A DNA stretch of 64,000 bases. Origin: an uncultured Collinsella sp. GTDB lineage: Bacteria > Actinomycetota > Coriobacteriia > Coriobacteriales > Coriobacteriaceae. A program made the position numbers and the translations under genes. Positions within the stretch are counted from its first letter, which is position 1. Each line of letters starts with the position of its first letter. This document shows, piece after piece, positions 28,170-36,966 of this stretch. The stretch lies in NCBI GenBank assembly GCA_902479065.1, contig CABSNM010000001.1:148233-212232 (forward strand), written 5' to 3'. The notes beneath the pieces are model-generated. The model ran no database searches. It was not told where the DNA came from and was given only the letters and a program-made list of their open reading frames with translations.

Positions 28170-28337
28170 AGAAAAGCTCCCTTCGGGCTTGATGGAATCG
28201 GACGTATATCCAAAATCACCGTACCCAAAGGGAGCTCAAATAAGACTCCGCGGGCGCAAACGTTACAAGGACCTAGCAAATAGCTCACGCGCGCCAGAGG
28301 CCCCACGGTCGCGACGTCAGGCAGCCCGCCAAAGAGT

Positions 28338-28382
28338 GTCCCCGACGATTAGTCGTTTAAGAACGTCCCCGATGACTAGTCG
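28338..28382. repeat. Two tandem GTCCCCGAYGAYTAGTCG units
   Basis: Units at 28338-28355 and 28365-28382 differ at two positions. The second overlaps the last codons and TAG stop of the adenine deaminase gene, so the repeat has entered coding sequence. Confidence 0.65.
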
Positions 28383-30196
28383 GCATAGGTGAAGGTTGTA
28401 ACGTCGAACATGCCCTCGGGGCGGATGCGGAGCGTCGGGATGACCGGCAGGGGCAGGAAGATGATGCCCATGATGGGGTCGAGCGGCGGCTCAATACCCA
28501 TGGCGCGCGCCTTGACCATAAAGTCGTCGTGCTGCGCAGCAACGTCCTCGGCCGCGCCTTCGCTCATAAGGCCACCGAGCGCCAGCGGAATACGCGCCAC
28601 GACCTTGCCGTTGCGCACCAGCACGTGGCCGCCCTGGCCCACGGCCTCGACGGCAGCCATCATATCAGCCGCGCTGTCGCCCACCACGCACACGTTGTGC
28701 GAGTCGTGGCCGATCGTCGAGGCGATGGCACCGCCCGTGATGGTAAAGCCGCGCACCCAGCCGCGACCGATATGCTTGCCGACCAGGCCCAGGCCAGCGG
28801 GGCCGTCGCCATCGGCGCCCTCGGCCTGCAGCGACACGCCGCGGCCGTGGCGCTCGATCAGCATAATGCGGCGCAGGCCCTCGGCACTCTCGGGGCGAGC
28901 CATACCCGTGATGGCCTTACCCGGCACCACGTCGATCACGGCCTCGCCCGGCTTAAAGGCATAGTCGAACACGTCGAGCGATAGCTTCGGCAGTTTAACG
29001 GAAGCGCGCAGCTCATCGGCAAGGGCCGCAACCTCGGCCATCTCGGGTGCAATCTCGCCCACAAAGGTGCCGTCCTGCGCCACCAGAGCACCGGAGGCAT
29101 ATACGCGATGCGGAGCCGTGGCAAACGTCAGGTCGTTGAGTACCAGCAGGTCGGCACGCTTGCCCGGGGCGATGGCGCCACGCAGTTCGTGCGGGTCGCG
29201 GCAACCGTGGTCCAGGCCAAACGCCTCGGCCGTGGACAGGGACGCCATAGAGATGGCAACCACGGGGTCGATACCGGCCTCGACAGCCACGCGGCAGGCA
29301 TTGTCAATCATACCGGTCGAAAGCGCGTCGGAGGGAGCGCGGTCGTCGGTCGCAAAGCAGCAGCGGCGGGCACGGGCAGGATTCTCCAGCAGCATCGGAA
29401 ACAGGTTGGTCAGGTCATGGCTGCACGTGCCTTCGCGCAGCATCACGTACATACCGCGAGACAGCTTGTCGAGCGCCTCCTCGGGAATCGTCGACTCGTG
29501 GTCGGCGATAATACCTGCTGCGGCATAGGCGTTGAGGTCCTTACCAGCAACGAGCGGCGCGTGGCCGTCAACCTGCTTGGACGGCGTCTGGTTGGCAGCA
29601 TCGATGCGAGCACAGGTCTCGGGGTCGGCCATAAAGACGCCCGGCAGGTTCATCATTTCGCCCAGACCAAAGACATCGCCTGGATGCTCGGCAAAAAACG
29701 CCTGCATATCGGCAGCCGAAATAACGGCACCGGCCTGCTCGTCGGGCAGCGCGGGCACGCACGAAGGCATCATGTACTTGATGGAGATGGGTGCGCGGCG
29801 GCCGTCCTCGATCATAAAGCGCAAGCCGTCGAGACCGGCAACATTGGCAATCTCGTGGCTGTCGGCAATGGCGGTGGTAGTACCGCGCGTCGCGGCCATG
29901 CGAGCATACTCGGCGGGACGGATGTTCGAAGACTCGATATGCAGATGCCCGTCAATAAAACCGGGAGCGAGATAGCGACCCTGGCAGTCGATGACCTCAG
30001 TTGCCTCGTAGGTGCCAGCGGCATCGTCGCGACCATCGTAGAGCACGCCGACGATCACACCGTCCTTGACGGCAACGCTACCGGGCGCCACACGCTGGCC
30101 ATACACGTCGACGATCTGCGCATTGGTAAACAGCGTGTCGACGGGCACGCGCCCCTCGGCAGCATCGATCACAGACCTCATGACCTCAACGGACAT
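28376..30196 (-). CDS. ade: Adenine deaminase
   Basis: A 606-residue amidohydrolase that converts adenine to hypoxanthine and ammonia. It has the metal site PGFIDGHLHIESS, GTTTAIADSHEIANV, a central CFATDDRAPSD and a C-terminal domain with GHDSHNVCVVG, all typical of the Ade family. ATG 30196 (MSVEVMRSVIDAAEG) has AAAGGAG 5 nt upstream; the frame extends to 30463 without a site. The short leader contains a T-tailed hairpin, so expression may be attenuated. With the urate-linked cluster at 49-60 kb it suggests active purine use. Confidence 0.93.
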   Translation of the reverse strand: MSVEVMRSVIDAAEGRVPVDTLFTNAQIVDVYGQRVAPGSVAVKDGVIVGVLYDGRDDAAGTYEATEVIDCQGRYLAPGFIDGHLHIESSNIRPAEYARMAATRGTTTAIADSHEIANVAGLDGLRFMIEDGRRAPISIKYMMPSCVPALPDEQAGAVISAADMQAFFAEHPGDVFGLGEMMNLPGVFMADPETCARIDAANQTPSKQVDGHAPLVAGKDLNAYAAAGIIADHESTIPEEALDKLSRGMYVMLREGTCSHDLTNLFPMLLENPARARRCCFATDDRAPSDALSTGMIDNACRVAVEAGIDPVVAISMASLSTAEAFGLDHGCRDPHELRGAIAPGKRADLLVLNDLTFATAPHRVYASGALVAQDGTFVGEIAPEMAEVAALADELRASVKLPKLSLDVFDYAFKPGEAVIDVVPGKAITGMARPESAEGLRRIMLIERHGRGVSLQAEGADGDGPAGLGLVGKHIGRGWVRGFTITGGAIASTIGHDSHNVCVVGDSAADMMAAVEAVGQGGHVLVRNGKVVARIPLALGGLMSEGAAEDVAAQHDDFMVKARAMGIEPPLDPIMGIIFLPLPVIPTLRIRPEGMFDVTTFTYAD

Positions 30197-30216
30197 ACAT
30201 ACTCCTTTAACCGTAG

Positions 30217-30252
30217 AAAAAAGCTGCGGAGCGGACAGACCTTCACCGCAGC
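30217..30252 (-). terminator. Intrinsic terminator inside the ade leader
   Basis: Stem GCTGCGG/CCGCAGC (7 bp, 16-nt loop) followed by six T on the minus strand, between a promoter candidate and the ade ribosome site. It is positioned to act as an attenuator. Confidence 0.6.
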
Positions 30253-30264
30253 AAGCCAATAGCC

Positions 30265-30292
30265 ATTGTATGCCCAAACGATGGGTCAACAA
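30265..30292 (-). promoter_or_regulatory. Promoter candidate of ade
   Basis: -10 TACAAT (30265-30270), 16-bp spacer, -35 TTGTTG (30287-30292) on the minus strand. A TTGACC overlaps at a spacing of only 13. Confidence 0.5.
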
Positions 30293-30329
30293 TACGCCTC
30301 TCCGCTTAACGGCACACGCCGCTTGGCGC

Positions 30330-30412
30330 AATGGGGGCAGGTTACTTTGCACCAATGACAAGGAGTGTCCCAAAGTGCCGGCACAAAAGGAACGTCCCCA
30401 AGTGCCAACCAC
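30330..30412. repeat. GGGGGCAGGTT repeat copy 2 plus GTCCC units
   Basis: ATGGGGGCAGGTT-AC-TTTGCACCAAT (30330-30355) repeats the string at 15955-15981. It is followed by AGTGTCCCAAAGTGCC and ACGTCCCCAAGTGCC, two related tandem units. Confidence 0.6.
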
Positions 30413-30478
30413 GGAAGCGCCGATGTTTTGGCATCGCCAGCGAGCGGGTCGCATTTGTGACAAGGTGACGTGAAACGA

Positions 30479-30507
30479 AAGGGCGCTGACCTTCTGGTCG
30501 CGCCCTT
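30479..30507 (-). terminator. Terminator-like hairpin downstream of tyrS
   Basis: AAGGGCG/CGCCCTT with inner GACC/GGTC around a TTCT loop. On the minus strand TCGTTTC follows. Confidence 0.55.
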
Positions 30508-30555
30508 GAAGTTGAACGTCAGATTGTCCAAATGCGGCCCGCGCAGCGTCGAGCG

Positions 30556-30583
30556 GTTACGCGGTTTGGCAAAACCGCGTAAC
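30556..30583. terminator. Perfect 12-bp hairpin at the tyrS stop
   Basis: GTTACGCGGTTT pairs exactly with AAACCGCGTAAC around a 4-nt loop and abuts the tyrS stop codon. It lacks a T-tract, so it may protect the transcript end instead of terminating alone. Confidence 0.5.
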
Positions 30584-31794
30584 TAAATGAGCTTGAAGCC
30601 CTTGCGCTTGCCTACGGAGAGGGTGTCGCCCAGCTTGAGGGCGCTGGGATCGATGTTATAGCTCTTGGGAGCCACGGCCTTGCCGTTGATCTTGACGCCG
30701 CCGCCGTCGATATCGCGACGAGCCTGGCCGGCGCTCGCCGAAAGACCCAGGTCCTTGAGCAAGCCGGCGAGGTAGATCTGGCCCTCGTCGTTAACGGTCA
30801 GCTCGACATGCTTCTCGGGGAAGTCGGCGAGCTGGCCCTCCTTGAACACGCGGTCGAACTCGGCCTGAGCCTCGTCGCCGGCACCGACGCCGTGGTAGGT
30901 GTCGCACAGGTCGCGGCCCAGAGCGCGCTTGAGCTCGTAGGGGTCGGCAGAACCATCGGCCAGGGCAGCGTCGATCTTGTCGACCTCGGCCGGGGTGAGC
31001 GAGCTCGCCAGGCGGTAGTACTTGCCGATCATCTCGTCGGGGATGGACATGGTCTTGCCGAACATGTCCTTGGGCGCGTCGGTCAGGCCGATGTAGTTAC
31101 CGTAGGACTTGGACATCTTACGAACGCCATCGGTGCCCTCGAGCAGCGGCATGGTGAGCGCGATCTGGGGCTCCATGCCCATCTTCTCCATGAGCTCACG
31201 GCCGGCGAGCAGGTTGAAAAGCTGGTCGGTGCCGCCCATCTCCACGTCAGCCTTAATCATGACCGAATCGTATGCCTGCATCACGGGATACAGGAACTCG
31301 TGCAGGGCGATCGGCGTCTGGGACTGGTAGCGCTTGGTAAAGTCATCGCGCTCAAGAATGCGGGCAACGGTGAACTTGGAGCACACCTGCAGCAGGCCGG
31401 CCAGATCCATCGAAAGGATCCAATCGCCGTTGTGCACGATGGTGGTCTTCTCGGGGTCCAGGATCTTCATGGCCTGGCTCACGTAGGTCTCGGCGTTGGC
31501 CTCGATCTGCTCCTGCGAAAGCTGCGGACGCGTGGAGTTCTTGCCCGAGGGGTCACCAATCAACGCGGTACCGTTGCCGATGATGAGGGTGACGTTGTGG
31601 CCCAGGTCCTGGAACTGGCGCATCTTGCGCAGCGGCACGGCATGGCCCAGGTGCAGGTCGGGGCTGGTGGGGTCGACGCCGAGCTTGATGTTGAGGGGCT
31701 CGCCCTTCTCAAGCTTCTTGCGAAGGTCGGCCTCGGGAACGATCTGCGCGGCGCCCGAGGTGATGATACGCATTTGCTCGTCAACAGACAGCAT
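30583..31794 (-). CDS. tyrS: Tyrosyl-tRNA synthetase
   Basis: A 403-residue class I synthetase. The ATP-binding HIGH motif is HLGH at 48-51, KMSKS is present as RKMSKSYGN near 230, and the C-terminal S4 RNA-binding domain starts near 340 (GLSASAGQARRDIDGGGV). The length fits the TyrS2 (TyrZ-like) branch, which has the shorter C-terminal region. AGGAGG lies 7 nt before the ATG. No T-box is visible in the 96-bp leader. High confidence. Confidence 0.95.
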   Translation of the reverse strand: MLSVDEQMRIITSGAAQIVPEADLRKKLEKGEPLNIKLGVDPTSPDLHLGHAVPLRKMRQFQDLGHNVTLIIGNGTALIGDPSGKNSTRPQLSQEQIEANAETYVSQAMKILDPEKTTIVHNGDWILSMDLAGLLQVCSKFTVARILERDDFTKRYQSQTPIALHEFLYPVMQAYDSVMIKADVEMGGTDQLFNLLAGRELMEKMGMEPQIALTMPLLEGTDGVRKMSKSYGNYIGLTDAPKDMFGKTMSIPDEMIGKYYRLASSLTPAEVDKIDAALADGSADPYELKRALGRDLCDTYHGVGAGDEAQAEFDRVFKEGQLADFPEKHVELTVNDEGQIYLAGLLKDLGLSASAGQARRDIDGGGVKINGKAVAPKSYNIDPSALKLGDTLSVGKRKGFKLI

Positions 31795-31890
31795 TGGGTA
31801 TCCTCCTTTTGCTATAGCACCCTCGCCGAAAACGGCGGTGCTGGAAGTCCATAAACTCTCTTATGATAACAAACTGACGCGACGCGGCAC

Positions 31891-33849
31891 CTACGACAGG
31901 AAAATCCTCGTCCTGCCGCATGCGTCAATGGCAACTGGCAGACGTGTACCGTCACGCTCAACCAGATAGCGCACCTGCCGACGACGCAAGCAGTCGCGGC
32001 AACGGACCTGTCCCGTCGCATCGGTGGCGCAGACGCCCTCGGCGGTCAGCAGGCAGTGCTCGCACACCATAAGCTCGGGACGGTCGGCGTCGACCGGACC
32101 AAAGACGCCGGGTTCAGCAGCCAGTTCGGCAATACGCTCCGCATCATTGCCGAGCAACTCGGCCGGCAAGTACACCCGCCCCGCACCGAGTCCGCGCAGC
32201 CAGGTAAGCGTGGCCCGATTCGCGCAGAACACCGGCGCCGCCACGTCAAATGTCACGCCCAGCTCGCGAGCGATCACCACCTGTCCCAGGTTGCGGCAGA
32301 CGACGCACCCGGCACGCTGCATCAGTGAGCGGGTCCGGTCAGCGTCACCCGTGCGGCACACTTCGTCAAGCACCACAACGGCGTCGGACAAATCGAGTTC
32401 TCCGCGCGGGTCGGCATCCATCAGCTGCCAAGCAAAAACCATGCGAGCGGGAACCGCGCACTCCACCAACTCCGTCGACGCACCACCATCCACCGCAACG
32501 CCCTCAAAGGGCAGCACCTCAACGGCACGCGCAACGGGCGCAATCGCATCCGCCTCGGCCCGCATGCGCTCCAACACCGCCGCCGTCTGATCCAACACGC
32601 CGGCGCTGCGAATCAGGTATACCTCGCAGCCCGCGTCCACCTTACGCTTGCAATGCACGACGACGCGCTTCCCCGCTGCGGCATCCACCGGGCAGGGCAC
32701 CTGCGGCCAGCGCTTGGGCACATCGGGACGCGTGTCGACACCCGGATAGAACCGAATCTCGAGCGTGTCACCCGCCGCCACAGCGGCGTCGAGCTCAACG
32801 GTCACCTCTTCGTGGCCCACAGCGACCAAGCGCCCCACGCGCACGCCCTGGTTAATTGCGCGCTCAAAGCTCATCAGCCCGGCACCCGAACGCCCTCGCA
32901 GGTACGCATCGGTAAACCCACGGTTAAACGACCTTCCCAGCTCGCGCTCAAGCTCTTCCACGGCACCGGAGTCCCACGCGCCGTCGCGCAGCATATCGAG
33001 CGCCCGGCGCCACACCCGTACCACGTTGAATACGTAATCGGGGTTCTTCATGCGCCCCTCGATCTTGAGCGACGCCACGCCGGCATCTACAAGCTCAGGC
33101 AGATGTGCAATACCCAGATAGTCGCGCGGGCACAGCAGGCGATCTCCCTCGACGGCAACAACGCTCTGTCCCGCCTCGTCCACTAGGTCGTACGCCAGAC
33201 GGCACGGCTGCGTGCAGTCGCCGCGCATCGCCGAGCGCCCACGCCGCAGGGCCGAGAACTCGCACGCCCCCGAATAGCCGATGCAAATCGCACCGTGGCA
33301 GAATACCTCGATGGGCACGCCCGTGGCACATAGCGCCGCAATCTCGTCGACCGTCAGCTCGCGTGCCGTCGTCACGCGCTCGACCCCCAGCTCATCGGCG
33401 GCAAGCCGCACGGCGCCTTCGCTATGAGCGCCCGCCTGCGTGGACAGGTGAATCTCGACCCCGGGAATCGCCGCGCGCAGCGCGCAGGCCAACCCGGCAT
33501 CGGCGACAATCAGAGCATCGGCGCCCAACTCCAGTGCATGAGCTCCCAACGCCACCGCGTCGGACAACTCATCGTCAAACACGAACACGTTGAGCGTCAC
33601 GTACACGCGCACGCCATGGGCATGCGCCACGGCGCAGCCGCGCGCAAACTCGTCATCCGTAAAGCCATGCGCGCTCACGCGGGCGTTAAAGCCGCCCAAC
33701 CCCGCATAGATGGCATCGGCACCCGCGGCGATGGCCGCAAGCATCTGGTCGAGCCCGCCCGCCGGCGCCAGCAGCTCGGGCAGCGCCACACCGGCAGCAT
33801 CCAATCCAGTCTCGTATTGTCCGCTCGGCCCCATCGCCCGAATCGCCAT
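31891..33849 (-). CDS. U32 peptidase-family protein (rRNA/tRNA hydroxylation type)
   Basis: A 652-residue protein. The N-terminal U32 domain (about 25-330) has ELLAPAGGLDQM, CHGAICIGYSGAC and RGDCTQPCR, whose four cysteines match the iron-sulfur set of the family, and EGRMKNPDYVFNVV. Extra C-terminal domains end in a Cys cluster (CEHCLL and CRDCLRRR). Family members such as RlhA and TrhP hydroxylate rRNA or tRNA with prephenate as a co-substrate source; older annotation calls them collagenase-like peptidases. ATG 33849 has AAGGAG 7 nt upstream; the longer frame to 33876 has no site. Confidence 0.88.
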   Translation of the reverse strand: MAIRAMGPSGQYETGLDAAGVALPELLAPAGGLDQMLAAIAAGADAIYAGLGGFNARVSAHGFTDDEFARGCAVAHAHGVRVYVTLNVFVFDDELSDAVALGAHALELGADALIVADAGLACALRAAIPGVEIHLSTQAGAHSEGAVRLAADELGVERVTTARELTVDEIAALCATGVPIEVFCHGAICIGYSGACEFSALRRGRSAMRGDCTQPCRLAYDLVDEAGQSVVAVEGDRLLCPRDYLGIAHLPELVDAGVASLKIEGRMKNPDYVFNVVRVWRRALDMLRDGAWDSGAVEELERELGRSFNRGFTDAYLRGRSGAGLMSFERAINQGVRVGRLVAVGHEEVTVELDAAVAAGDTLEIRFYPGVDTRPDVPKRWPQVPCPVDAAAGKRVVVHCKRKVDAGCEVYLIRSAGVLDQTAAVLERMRAEADAIAPVARAVEVLPFEGVAVDGGASTELVECAVPARMVFAWQLMDADPRGELDLSDAVVVLDEVCRTGDADRTRSLMQRAGCVVCRNLGQVVIARELGVTFDVAAPVFCANRATLTWLRGLGAGRVYLPAELLGNDAERIAELAAEPGVFGPVDADRPELMVCEHCLLTAEGVCATDATGQVRCRDCLRRRQVRYLVERDGTRLPVAIDACGRTRIFLS

Positions 33850-34011
33850 CGGCAAACTCCTTACCAAGGTATGCATTCACTCTGAAAAATGCCGTCTTCC
33901 AGCATACACGAGGCCTCGCGCGCCCCGTTTGGTTTATCGTGTAATAACTTATGTCCATCCTGCCCCGACGGCACATCCGCCGTCCGGCACGACATACCTG
34001 GAGGTCAATAT

Positions 34012-36207
34012 ATGGGTCCTCGCCAACGACAGGGACGCAGCCGTTCAAAGACGCATGCCCTGCCCATAATCCTGCTCTCGTTTTTGGGCTTTTTGCTTAT
34101 CGCGGGCGTGGCGTTTGGCATCGGCATGGTCGGCAACGTCAACCGCTGGCTGTCCGATCTGCCCGACTACACCGACGCCAACGCGTATCTGGTGAGCGAG
34201 CCCACCGAGATCGTCGACTGCAACGGCAACAAGATCGCAAGCTTCTACACGCAAAACCGCAAGTCCATCACCAAGGACGAGGTCTCCCCCTACGTGCTGC
34301 AGGGCACCGTTGACGTCGAGGACGAGCGCTTCTACGAGCACGGCGGTATCGACCTGTGGGGTATCGCGCGTGCTGCGGTGGCAACCCTCGGCGGCGGGCA
34401 CGAAGGCGCCTCGACTATCACCCAGCAGCTGGTGCGCAACACCATCCTGCAGGAGGAGCAGTTCGACTCGACCATCGAGCGTAAGGTGCGCGAGGCCTAC
34501 ATCGCCGTAAAGATGGAGGACATGTACTCCAAAGACGAGATCCTCATGATGTACCTCAACACCATCTATTACGGCCACGGCGCCTACGGTATCGAGGCCG
34601 CCGCCGAGACCTACCTATCCAAGAGCGCCGCCGACCTCACCCTGAGCGAAGCCGCGCTGCTCATCGGCCTTCCCAACTCGCCTTCGCAGTACGACCCCAC
34701 GGTCAATCCCGACCTGGCACTGTCTCGCCGCAACAAGGTCCTCGACAACATGCTGCGCCTGGGCCACATCACCCAGGAGGAGCACGATGCCGCACAGGCC
34801 GAGCCCATCACCCTCAACGTGACCGAGATTTCGGGCAGCGGCGTCGACGTATACTCGCAGCCCTACTTTGTCGCCTATGTTAAGCAGCTGCTGGAGCAGG
34901 AGTTCTCGACCGACGTGCTCTTTAAGGGCGGCCTGACCGTCAAGACCACCATCGACCCCACGATGCAGCAGGTGGCAGAGAATGCCGTCCGCGAGCAGCT
35001 CGACACGCTCTCACTCGACGGCCTGGACATGGGCATGGTCGTCGTCGACCCCAAGACCGGCTACATCAAGTGCATGGTGGGCGGCTACGACTACAACGCC
35101 GACGAGAACCACGTAAACCATGCCACGGCCAAGCGTCCCGTCGGCTCCACCTTCAAGGCCTTTACACTGGCAACTGCCATCCAAAACGGCATGAACCCCA
35201 ACGTCACCCTCAACTGCAACTCGCCGCTCAAGGCCAAGGGCACCACGACCGAGGTCCAAAACTACGCCAACCATAGCTATGGCAACATCACGCTTAAGCA
35301 GGCGACGGCATACTCCTCCAACACCGGCTACATCCAGGTGGCGGAAGCCGTCGGCAACAGCAAGATCATCTCGCTCGTCAAAAAGCTCGGCATCGATCCC
35401 GCCAAGGACAACATCGAGGACGTTCCCGTCATGACGCTCGGCACCGGCTCGATCTCGCCGCTCGAGATGGCCGCCGCCTACGCGACGTTTGCCAACGGCG
35501 GCTACTATCGCCAGCCGATCGCCATCACCGAGATTGACTCTCGTACCGGTTCGGTGCTGTATCAGCACACCGACAATCCCTCACAGGTGCTTACCGAGGG
35601 CGAGGCCGCCGCGGTCACCGATGTTCTGTCCGGCGTCATGCAGGGCGGCGGTACGGGTGCTGCCGGTGCCCTGAGCGTCAACCAGCCCTATGCCGGCAAG
35701 ACGGGCACCACCGACAACACCACCAACCTGTGGTTCTGCGGCTATACCCCGCAGCTGGCGTGCGCTCTGTGGACCGGCTATTCCGCGGGCGAGATCCCTA
35801 TCCAAAAATACGGCACAGACCTGCTGGGCGACAGCACCAACCTGCCTGTCTTTAAGCGGTTTATGAACACCGTTCTGACCGGTACCGAGCGCGAGGAGTT
35901 TGCGACCGGAACGGCGCCCACCTACAAGAACAACAGCGTCTGGAAGTTCTACGGCACCAACAACACCAAGAAGACGGAGAACGACGACAAGGACGAGAAC
36001 GAGGACGAAGAGGAAACCACAACGACGACAACGACGACCACGACCACCGAGACCACAGGCGGCGACACCACCGGCGGCACCGGTACGACCGGTGGCTCGA
36101 CGGGCGGCTCCACTGGTGGTTCGACCGGCGGCGATGGCGGCACGCCTACGCCTACGCCTACACCCACTCCCGACCCCTCGCCCACGCCTGACGATACGGT
36201 TGGCTAG
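34012..36207 (+). CDS. Class A penicillin-binding protein
   Basis: A 731-residue bifunctional peptidoglycan synthase. One TM (about 17-40), then the GT51 transglycosylase (EDERFYEHGG at 104-113, STITQQLVRN near 134-143) and the transpeptidase with S379TFK, SSN at 435-437 and KTG at 563-565. The last 70 residues are a Thr/Gly-rich stretch and TPTPTP repeats, perhaps an extended cell-wall linker. GGAGG lies before ATG 34012; the frame opens earlier at 33889. It is divergent from the U32 gene. A strong terminator follows. Confidence 0.95.
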   Translation: MGPRQRQGRSRSKTHALPIILLSFLGFLLIAGVAFGIGMVGNVNRWLSDLPDYTDANAYLVSEPTEIVDCNGNKIASFYTQNRKSITKDEVSPYVLQGTVDVEDERFYEHGGIDLWGIARAAVATLGGGHEGASTITQQLVRNTILQEEQFDSTIERKVREAYIAVKMEDMYSKDEILMMYLNTIYYGHGAYGIEAAAETYLSKSAADLTLSEAALLIGLPNSPSQYDPTVNPDLALSRRNKVLDNMLRLGHITQEEHDAAQAEPITLNVTEISGSGVDVYSQPYFVAYVKQLLEQEFSTDVLFKGGLTVKTTIDPTMQQVAENAVREQLDTLSLDGLDMGMVVVDPKTGYIKCMVGGYDYNADENHVNHATAKRPVGSTFKAFTLATAIQNGMNPNVTLNCNSPLKAKGTTTEVQNYANHSYGNITLKQATAYSSNTGYIQVAEAVGNSKIISLVKKLGIDPAKDNIEDVPVMTLGTGSISPLEMAAAYATFANGGYYRQPIAITEIDSRTGSVLYQHTDNPSQVLTEGEAAAVTDVLSGVMQGGGTGAAGALSVNQPYAGKTGTTDNTTNLWFCGYTPQLACALWTGYSAGEIPIQKYGTDLLGDSTNLPVFKRFMNTVLTGTEREEFATGTAPTYKNNSVWKFYGTNNTKKTENDDKDENEDEEETTTTTTTTTTTETTGGDTTGGTGTTGGSTGGSTGGSTGGDGGTPTPTPTPTPDPSPTPDDTVG

Positions 36208-36230
36208 AAATTCATCCGGCCATTAGCAAC

Positions 36231-36276
36231 AAGGCCCCCGAGCAGCTTATTAAAGTGCTCGGGGGCCTTTTAGTTT
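36231..36276 (+). terminator. Rho-independent terminator after the PBP gene
   Basis: A 14-bp stem (AAGGCCCCCGAGCA with TGCTCGGGGGCCTT) followed by TTTTAGTTT. Confidence 0.92.
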
Positions 36277-36317
36277 AAAGCGACCTGGTGGACGGCCTTT
36301 ATACCGGCAAACAATAT

Positions 36318-36347
36318 AGGGGGTACCGACCAACGTCGATACCCCCT
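36318..36347 (-). terminator. Terminator-like hairpin after argR
   Basis: AGGGGGTA/TACCCCCT around a 14-nt loop, followed on the minus strand by ATATTGTTTG, about 50 bp past the argR stop. Confidence 0.5.
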
Positions 36348-36396
36348 TACAAGCCACCATGTCACGCACACAGTGCCGAGCGCACGACCCGCACGC

Positions 36397-36834
36397 CTAC
36401 TTGCGAGAATTGCTCAGCTTATTGATCAGCGCCTCGAGACGCTCGCCGTCCTCGGCCGTCTGGGCAATAACCAAAATCGTATCGTTGCCGGCAAGCGAGC
36501 CAAGCACATCGGGCAACTCTGCCGCATCAACGGCGGCGGCGATGCCGGAAGCCGTACCAGGCTGAGCCTTGATCATAACCAGATTATCGGTGCGCAGAAC
36601 GCCCGTTACGAGCTCGGAAACCATACGCTGCAGGTGCAGGTCCTCTGCCAGAACATAGATACCCTCGGGGAGCTTACGCAGCCCCATATCGGCAATATCG
36701 CGAGAGACAGTCGCCTGCGTGCAATCAAAGCCCATAGCGCGGAGCTCATCGACCAGCACGCGCTGCGTGCGGACGTCCTTATTGCGCACAATATCTCTAA
36801 TGGCATCCTGGCGCCCATTGCGTTTTTTAGCCAT
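36397..36834 (-). CDS. argR: Arginine repressor
   Basis: A 145-residue ArgR/AhrC protein. The N-terminal winged helix (1-65) has QATVSRDIADMGL; the C-terminal arginine-binding trimerisation domain (75-145) has GTASGIAAAVDAA and SLAGNDTILVIA. E. coli and Bacillus forms read GDDT at the arginine site, so the first Asp is Asn here. ATG 36834 has GAGAGGG upstream; the frame to 36867 is shadow. No arginine genes adjoin it. It may control arcC or other arginine genes elsewhere. Confidence 0.92.
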   Translation of the reverse strand: MAKKRNGRQDAIRDIVRNKDVRTQRVLVDELRAMGFDCTQATVSRDIADMGLRKLPEGIYVLAEDLHLQRMVSELVTGVLRTDNLVMIKAQPGTASGIAAAVDAAELPDVLGSLAGNDTILVIAQTAEDGERLEALINKLSNSRK

Positions 36835-36966
36835 ACAAACCCTCTCTCCAAAAGATGGCGGAGACAATCAATCAGTGACTGAATAGTTTAACGCTATTTG
36901 AAGGCTTTTGTGTATAAGAACGCATTTCGAAACAATTCTATGCAAATTTGTTTCGAAATGAGCCGT

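Noticed and set aside
28255..28385. CRISPR-like or riboswitch-like repeats near 28.3 kb
   Set aside because: Only two short tandem units with no regular spacers; better explained as a dispersed intergenic repeat.
31795..31890. A T-box before tyrS
   Set aside because: The gap is only 96 bp and lacks a T-box sequence and specifier stem; only one imperfect hairpin is present.
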